From JAUVXE01 sp964349355 (GTDB lineage: Bacteria; Actinomycetota; Coriobacteriia; Anaerosomatales; SLCP01), in NCBI GenBank assembly GCA_964349355.1, contig CAYGFZ010000055.1, positions 1 to 9,067 on the forward strand: a DNA stretch of 9,067 bases, written 5' to 3'. The translations under genes were made by a program, and so were the position numbers. The notes beneath the pieces were generated by a model. It did not search any database, had not been told where the DNA came from, and saw nothing but the letters and a program-made list of their open reading frames with translations. Within the stretch, counting starts at the first letter, position 1. Every line of letters starts with the position of its first letter. Below, piece by piece: positions 5,724 through 9,067 of this stretch.

Positions 5724-6815
5724 ATGGCCAAGCACACAGTCACCCTGATCCCCGGCGACGGCATCGGCCCCGAGCTCACCACCGCTATGACCCGCGTCGT
5801 CGAGGCGGCCGGCGTCGACATCGAGTGGGAGATCGCCGAAGCCGGCGCTGACGTCATGGACAAGTACGGCACTCCGCTCCCCGAGCACGTGCTCGAGTCC
5901 GTCCGCAAGAACAAGGTCGCCATCAAAGGGCCGATCACCACGCCGGTCGGTACCGGATTTCGTAGCGTGAACGTGGCGCTGCGCAAAGAACTCGATATGT
6001 ACGCGTGTCTTCGGCCAGCCTTCTCCATCGTCGGCTCCGGAGCTCGCTACGACGACATCGACCTGGTGATCGTGCGTGAGAACACCGAGGACCTCTACGC
6101 TGGCATCGAGTTTCCGGAAGGCTCGGAGGGCGCGCGCAAGCTCATCGAGTTCGCTGCCGCCGAGGGTGCGGGCACCATCCGCCCCGACTCCGGCATCTCG
6201 CTCAAGCCGATCTCGGTCACCGGTTCCAGGCGTATCGTGAAGTTCGCGTTCGACTACGCGATCGCCAACGGCCGCAAGAAGGTCACTGCCGTGCACAAGG
6301 CAAACATCCTCAAGCACTCCGATGGGCTCTTCCTCGACGTCGCCCGTCAGGTCGCCGAGGAGTATGCGGACAGTGGCATCGAGTTCGAGGACTACATCGT
6401 GGATGCCACCTGCATGCAGCTCGTTCTGCACCCGGAGTGGTGGGACGTGCTCGTGCTTCCCAACCTCTACGGCGACATCGTGAGCGACCTGTGCGCCGGG
6501 CTCATCGGCGGACTGGGTGTCGCACCGGGCGCGAACTTCGGCGCCGACTGTGCGGTCTTCGAGCCGGTCCACGGCTCGGCGCCCAAGTACGCGGGCAAAG
6601 ATGTCGCGAACCCGACCGCCGAGATCCTCTCGGCTGTGCTGATGCTTAGCCATCTCGGTGAGCGTGATGCGGCGGAGCGTATCCTCAGCGCCGTACGTAC
6701 GGTCATCGGTGAGGGCGAGAACGTCACCTACGACATCAAGCGCAGCAATACCGGAAGCACCGAGGGCTCTGTCGGCACGCAGGCATACGCCGACGCGCTG
6801 ATCGAGCGGCTCTAG
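5724..6815 (+). CDS. icd: Isocitrate dehydrogenase, short form, probably NADP-dependent
   Basis: This 363-residue beta-decarboxylating dehydrogenase opens with LIPGDGIGPE. The substrate motif FRSVNVALRKELDMYACLRP holds Ser81, Asn83, Arg87 and Arg97. It matches the SxNxxLR pattern of isocitrate dehydrogenases and not the isopropylmalate dehydrogenase version. Also present are VRENTEDLYAGIE (Arg118, Tyr125), the catalytic Lys192 (HKANILK) and metal ligands Asp251/Asp255 (YGDIVSD). Lys288-Tyr289 (HGSAPKYAG) and Tyr336/Arg340 (TYDIKR) align with E. coli Lys344, Tyr345, Tyr391 and Arg395, which bind the NADP 2'-phosphate. The reaction makes 2-oxoglutarate, CO2 and NADPH from isocitrate. The frame is shorter than the roughly 416-residue E. 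coli enzyme. GGAGG lies 12 nt before the ATG, a rather long spacing. LeuCD, an aconitase-family pair, lies 1.5 kb upstream. Homoisocitrate dehydrogenase is an alternative, less likely given the E. coli-like substrate motif. Confidence 0.88.
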   Translation: MAKHTVTLIPGDGIGPELTTAMTRVVEAAGVDIEWEIAEAGADVMDKYGTPLPEHVLESVRKNKVAIKGPITTPVGTGFRSVNVALRKELDMYACLRPAFSIVGSGARYDDIDLVIVRENTEDLYAGIEFPEGSEGARKLIEFAAAEGAGTIRPDSGISLKPISVTGSRRIVKFAFDYAIANGRKKVTAVHKANILKHSDGLFLDVARQVAEEYADSGIEFEDYIVDATCMQLVLHPEWWDVLVLPNLYGDIVSDLCAGLIGGLGVAPGANFGADCAVFEPVHGSAPKYAGKDVANPTAEILSAVLMLSHLGERDAAERILSAVRTVIGEGENVTYDIKRSNTGSTEGSVGTQAYADALIERL

Positions 6816-6851
6816 CCGACCACACACGATAGATGCCGAGGAGGGCGCGGC

Positions 6852-8111
6852 GTGAGCGAGACGCCCGTCGAGATCCCCACCTCGTGGTGGGAGCGTTTGC
6901 GAGGTGACCGGCGCCGTCTGGCGGCGCTCATCGCGGCAGGCGTGGTGCTGCTCGTCCTCCTCGGCATGCTCGTGGTGCGGCCTTTGCTCGGACCTGATCC
7001 TCGCGGCGATCGGGATCTCGCCGACATCGAGTTGCCTCGGATCGACGAAGGCTCGGGGGAGAGCACGGTAGCGCCTGGCGGCGACACGACCCAAGCGGTC
7101 GGACCCGACGACCCGGCACCCGGCGGGGACGATCCCGCTACAGAGCCGGGAGGCGGGGATGGCGACCCCTCGCGCCCTGCTGCCGATCCGCTTCATGCAC
7201 CCTACATCGCGTACCGGCTTGCCGGGTCGATCGTCGTGGCGCGTGAAGACGGTTCGGGCCCCATCGAGGTCGTGGCTTCTTCACGAGGAGCATTCGCGCT
7301 CTCGCCCGACGGAAATTTGCTGGCTCTCGTGGACGACGGCGAGCTGTCGATCGTCACAGTGGCTGACGGCACCCGGCTCTCGGCCGGACCCGCTGAGTCA
7401 CGTGGGCTTGCGTGGCGGCCGGACTCGCGCGCGGTGTACGTCATGCGACTCTCGGGTCCGGGAGGGTCGTCCGAGGTCTGGCGGGTTTCGGCCGTCGACG
7501 GCGCGCCGTCTAAGGTCGTGTCCGGCGGTCCCGCTGCGGTCGCGTTCGACGGCACCGTTGCCGTGCCGCCGGTACCCACGACCTCCGCTGACCCCGGCAC
7601 GGGTACGCTGTGGATCCTCCCTGGCGGTGCCAAGGCCCGTGAGATCCGCGTTCAGGGCCAGTTGAGCGAGTGCGCGGCCGAGGCAGGATCCATCGTCTAC
7701 GCGGTCCATGGGAGTGTGTCTGCCGGTGATCCTGCGGTTGGGAGCAGTGCCGAGCCTGAGATCAGGGTGATGCGCTACGACGGGTCTGGCGACAGGCGCC
7801 TGCTCGGCCCACCGGCGAGCCAGCGCCCCTTCGGATATGGGAGTCTTATCCTCTCGCCCGATGGGACACATCTCCTCTTCGCCGAGGTAGGCGATGATGG
7901 CTACTCCCGGGCGTTCGTCCTGTCGATGGCAGGTGGCACGCCTCGGGCCCTCACGGTGCGGCGGGATACGTATCCGTTCGGATGGAGCGCTGACGGCGCC
8001 CGCGTGCTGTTCGTCGAAGGCAACGCGTTCCAGGGGGAGCCGACTTCGCTCTTCACTGCCCGACTCGACGGTACCGGCCGCCGTATGCTGGTCGATGGCG
8101 CGGGGATGTGA
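6852..8111 (+). CDS. Membrane-anchored TolB/WD40-like beta-propeller protein
   Basis: This 419-residue protein has a short cytoplasmic N-terminus (WWERLRGDRRR) and one membrane helix at about 23-47. A Gly/Pro/Asp-rich linker of about 65 residues (48-112) follows, then an extracytoplasmic domain. That domain has repeated TolB-type (PD40) blade motifs: LSPDG (150-154), WRPDS (188-192), LSPDG (334-338) and WSADG (378-382), alternating with strand-rich segments. No enzyme motif was found, so it is probably a binding or scaffolding propeller at the cell surface. The GTG start is supported by GAGGAGGG at 6838-6845, six nt upstream. It lies 36 bp after icd, so the two may share a transcript. The next gene, a secreted cytochrome, lies beyond 343 bp of non-coding DNA and a terminator. 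The fold is likely; partner and function are unknown. Confidence 0.8.
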   Translation: MSETPVEIPTSWWERLRGDRRRLAALIAAGVVLLVLLGMLVVRPLLGPDPRGDRDLADIELPRIDEGSGESTVAPGGDTTQAVGPDDPAPGGDDPATEPGGGDGDPSRPAADPLHAPYIAYRLAGSIVVAREDGSGPIEVVASSRGAFALSPDGNLLALVDDGELSIVTVADGTRLSAGPAESRGLAWRPDSRAVYVMRLSGPGGSSEVWRVSAVDGAPSKVVSGGPAAVAFDGTVAVPPVPTTSADPGTGTLWILPGGAKAREIRVQGQLSECAAEAGSIVYAVHGSVSAGDPAVGSSAEPEIRVMRYDGSGDRRLLGPPASQRPFGYGSLILSPDGTHLLFAEVGDDGYSRAFVLSMAGGTPRALTVRRDTYPFGWSADGARVLFVEGNAFQGEPTSLFTARLDGTGRRMLVDGAGM

Positions 8112-8191
8112 TCTCGGAAGCCGTGTACGCTGGTCGGGCCGAGGGAGTTGGCGACTCCTGCGAAAGGATGAGTTGTGACACTGCGGTTTCT

Positions 8192-8307
8192 GTGCCCATA
8201 ATCAACGTAGTCGTGATCGAGGGGGTACCGTATGCCCTCTAGGGGCCGAGTACGACAGTAGCGGACGCGATGATTCGACATCTCTGATTCTGGGCACCTG
8301 GATGTCG
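8192..8307 (+). ncRNA. Candidate structured RNA with a long-range helix and a possible pseudoknot
   Basis: GTGCCCA (8192-8198) is complementary to TGGGCAC (8291-8297). After a 2x2 internal loop this continues as ATC (8201-8203) with GAT (8286-8288). Inside lies an arm GTCGT/ACGAC (8210-8214 with 8252-8256) topped by GAGGG/CCCTC (8219-8223 with 8235-8239). CGACATC (8276-8282) is also complementary to GATGTCG (8301-8307). This last helix crosses the first, so together they make either an H-type pseudoknot or two exclusive states. Each 7-bp match alone is not far from chance in a region this size; the nesting and the adjacent terminator are what make it interesting. No known RNA class was recognised. 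Confidence 0.35.
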
Positions 8308-8322
8308 GCGAGCGAGTGGTGC

Positions 8323-8356
8323 AACCGGCCGTATGTTAGAAGCAGGCCGGTTTTCT
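8323..8356 (+). terminator. Rho-independent terminator
   Basis: AACCGGCC (8323-8330) and GGCCGGTT (8345-8352) form a perfect 8-bp GC-rich stem with a 14-nt loop, running straight into TTTTCT. It lies 211 bp past the propeller stop and about 100 bp before the cytochrome start. It can therefore end the upstream transcript, end a small RNA, or act as an attenuator for the cytochrome gene. An outer GCAAC/GTTGC pairing (8321-8325 with 8357-8361) could compete with the base of the stem. Confidence 0.75.
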
Positions 8357-8397
8357 GTTGCCCGGGATCGACCACTACACGCACTCCCGAGCGCACG

Positions 8398-8428
8398 GAG
8401 CAAGCCGGACTGCTCGACAGAGCAAGCC
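8398..8428 (+). repeat. Direct repeat GAGCAAGCC at 22-bp spacing in the cytochrome leader
   Basis: GAGCAAGCC occurs at 8398-8406 and exactly again at 8420-8428, two helical turns apart. Between them TGCTC (8411-8415) is complementary to the GAGCA of either copy, so two alternative small hairpins are possible. The element ends 10 bp before the ribosome-binding site. It could be a protein operator or an RNA switch affecting translation; the sequence does not decide. Confidence 0.5.
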
Positions 8429-8454
8429 AACGTGTGTCGGAGGAGTGGGGGATC

Positions 8455-9067
8455 ATGAGACGAGGGTTTCTTGTCTTGACGGTGCTGCTCGCATTCGGGG
8501 TGGTCGCCGCATCGGCGGTGGCGACGGGGACGCTTCCCGAGCCGCCGTTCGAGACGAACGCAGAGTGTCTGGCGTGTCACGATTCCGCTAGCCCGGGTGC
8601 GACATCAACGGTCGTGGATTTCGCGGTGCCTGGCGAGGTGGACTACGGCCGGTGCAAGACGTGCCACCTCAACCTGCCGGACAGGTACGTGTTCCCGGGT
8701 GGGATCACGTACCTGATGCACTACCATTCCAGGTTCGACGACTGTATGGAATGCCACGCTCCCGGTGCCTACGACGAACCATTTTTCACGTTCCCCGCCG
8801 GAGCTCCCCGGGTATCGCAGTTGATCGCCACCCCCTACGGTTACTTCGCCAACTCCGGCTCTCTGTACGCATCACCGGAGCTGCTCCACGAGGTACACAT
8901 GAACCCAGGTTGGGTCGAGTCGTACTTCGGTGACAACTACGACGTCGGCTGCTCCCGCTGCCACGCGACGGCGACGTGTAGTGCCTGCCACGGCGACGCT
9001 GTGCCCCACGGCGATCACGCGCTTCCGGAGTATCCAGCTGTCGCGTATCGGCAGGCCGATGGTGTCT
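8455..9067 (+). CDS. Secreted multiheme c-type cytochrome, N-terminal part (3' end outside window)
   Basis: A continuous frame of 204 codons runs from ATG 8455 to the window edge without a stop. GGAGGAG lies about 9-11 nt upstream of the start. The N-terminus is a classical signal peptide (MRRGFLVLTVLLAFGVVAASAVA, split here as residues 1-3 basic, 5-19 hydrophobic), with likely cleavage near residue 23. Five CXXCH heme-attachment motifs follow: CLACH (38-42), CKTCH (67-71), CMECH (97-101), CSRCH (166-170) and CSACH (175-179). Extra His residues at 89, 91, 145, 148, 185 and 188 could be distal heme ligands. The protein should be exported, loaded with heme by a cytochrome c maturation system outside the window, and carry electrons at or beyond the membrane. 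The uneven motif spacing, with a 64-residue gap without a heme site between the third and fourth, matches no specific named family I can assign. More heme sites may lie past the edge. Confidence 0.88.
   Translation, partial: MRRGFLVLTVLLAFGVVAASAVATGTLPEPPFETNAECLACHDSASPGATSTVVDFAVPGEVDYGRCKTCHLNLPDRYVFPGGITYLMHYHSRFDDCMECHAPGAYDEPFFTFPAGAPRVSQLIATPYGYFANSGSLYASPELLHEVHMNPGWVESYFGDNYDVGCSRCHATATCSACHGDAVPHGDHALPEYPAVAYRQADGV

Larger units (their letters stand above)
8112..8454 (+). other. 343-bp non-coding region: 3' UTR and/or structured leader before the cytochrome gene
   Basis: No credible coding frame was found on either strand. From left to right it holds a short hairpin GGAGT-TGGCG-ACTCC (8144-8158) with an overlapping alternative stem ACTC/GAGT (8154-8157 with 8170-8173). 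It then holds the complementary segments listed separately at 8192-8307, an intrinsic terminator at 8323-8356, a 22-bp-period direct repeat at 8398-8428, and the cytochrome ribosome-binding site GGAGGAG at 8439-8445. I could not find a clear sigma70 promoter. The upstream half may be the 3' UTR of the propeller gene, a separate small RNA, or a regulatory leader. Confidence 0.6.

Noticed and set aside
5601..7196. 531-codon minus-strand open frame across icd and the propeller gene
   Set aside because: Antisense shadow of a well-conserved enzyme; low-complexity composition and no motif. It would also swallow the antitoxin control region.
8140..8200. c-di-GMP or cGAMP (GEMM) riboswitch, suggested by a GCGAAAGGA segment before a cytochrome gene
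   Set aside because: The conserved GEMM blocks (CAGGGCAAACC and GACGCAAAGCC types) are absent.
8219..8239. T-box antiterminator (GGGGGTACCG resembles the T-box bulge)
   Set aside because: The T-box needs UGGN in the bulge to pair with the tRNA end; here the U is missing, no specifier loop is visible, and the next gene is not an amino-acid gene.
8270..8307. tmRNA 5' end, suggested by CTGATTCTGG and ATTCGAC
   Set aside because: The order of the blocks is wrong, no tag-peptide frame follows, and there is no tRNA-like 3' end with T-loop and CCA.
8652..8933. 93-codon plus-strand frame in the cytochrome region
   Set aside because: It is the wrong frame; the frame from 8455 contains the five CXXCH motifs and the signal peptide.

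Overview
The window reads as a dense, GC-rich bacterial chromosome segment with short gaps, overlapping genes and Shine-Dalgarno-led starts. A class I AcuC-type deacetylase, an archaeal/actinobacterial-style split LeuC/LeuD pair, a short isocitrate dehydrogenase and a secreted multiheme c-type cytochrome together suggest an anaerobic, respiring, high-GC Gram-positive such as a Coriobacteriia-like actinomycete. That placement is inference; there is no rRNA or other marker gene here.

Left part (1-2249): the 3' end of a YgjP-like zinc metallopeptidase overlaps by 8 nt the start of a YihY/BrkB-family membrane protein. This pair runs tail to tail into an AcuC-like histone-deacetylase-family gene on the minus strand, with only 7 bp between the two stop codons.

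Middle part (2250-4903): a 161-bp divergent spacer holds promoter-like elements and drives a probable operon of leuC (aconitase-family large subunit with all three cluster cysteines), leuD (small subunit) and an unassigned helical-repeat protein with a very basic tail. Next, 4914-5563 on the minus strand is a toxin-antitoxin pair: an AbrB/MazE-like antitoxin followed by a Doc-type Fic toxin. It is preceded by three head-to-tail 11-bp repeats that look like its operator.

Right part (5724-9067): an isocitrate dehydrogenase carries the residues that select NADP in the E. coli enzyme. It is followed by a membrane-anchored beta-propeller protein. A 343-bp non-coding stretch then contains several complementary helices, a good intrinsic terminator and a 22-bp-period direct repeat. 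This leads into a secreted cytochrome with at least five CXXCH heme sites that runs off the right edge.

The metabolic theme is 2-hydroxy-acid isomerisation and oxidation (LeuCD, then ICDH), interrupted by a toxin-antitoxin module. The most unusual part is the structured leader before the multiheme cytochrome. Its fold is by hand pairing only and matches no riboswitch class I could recognise.
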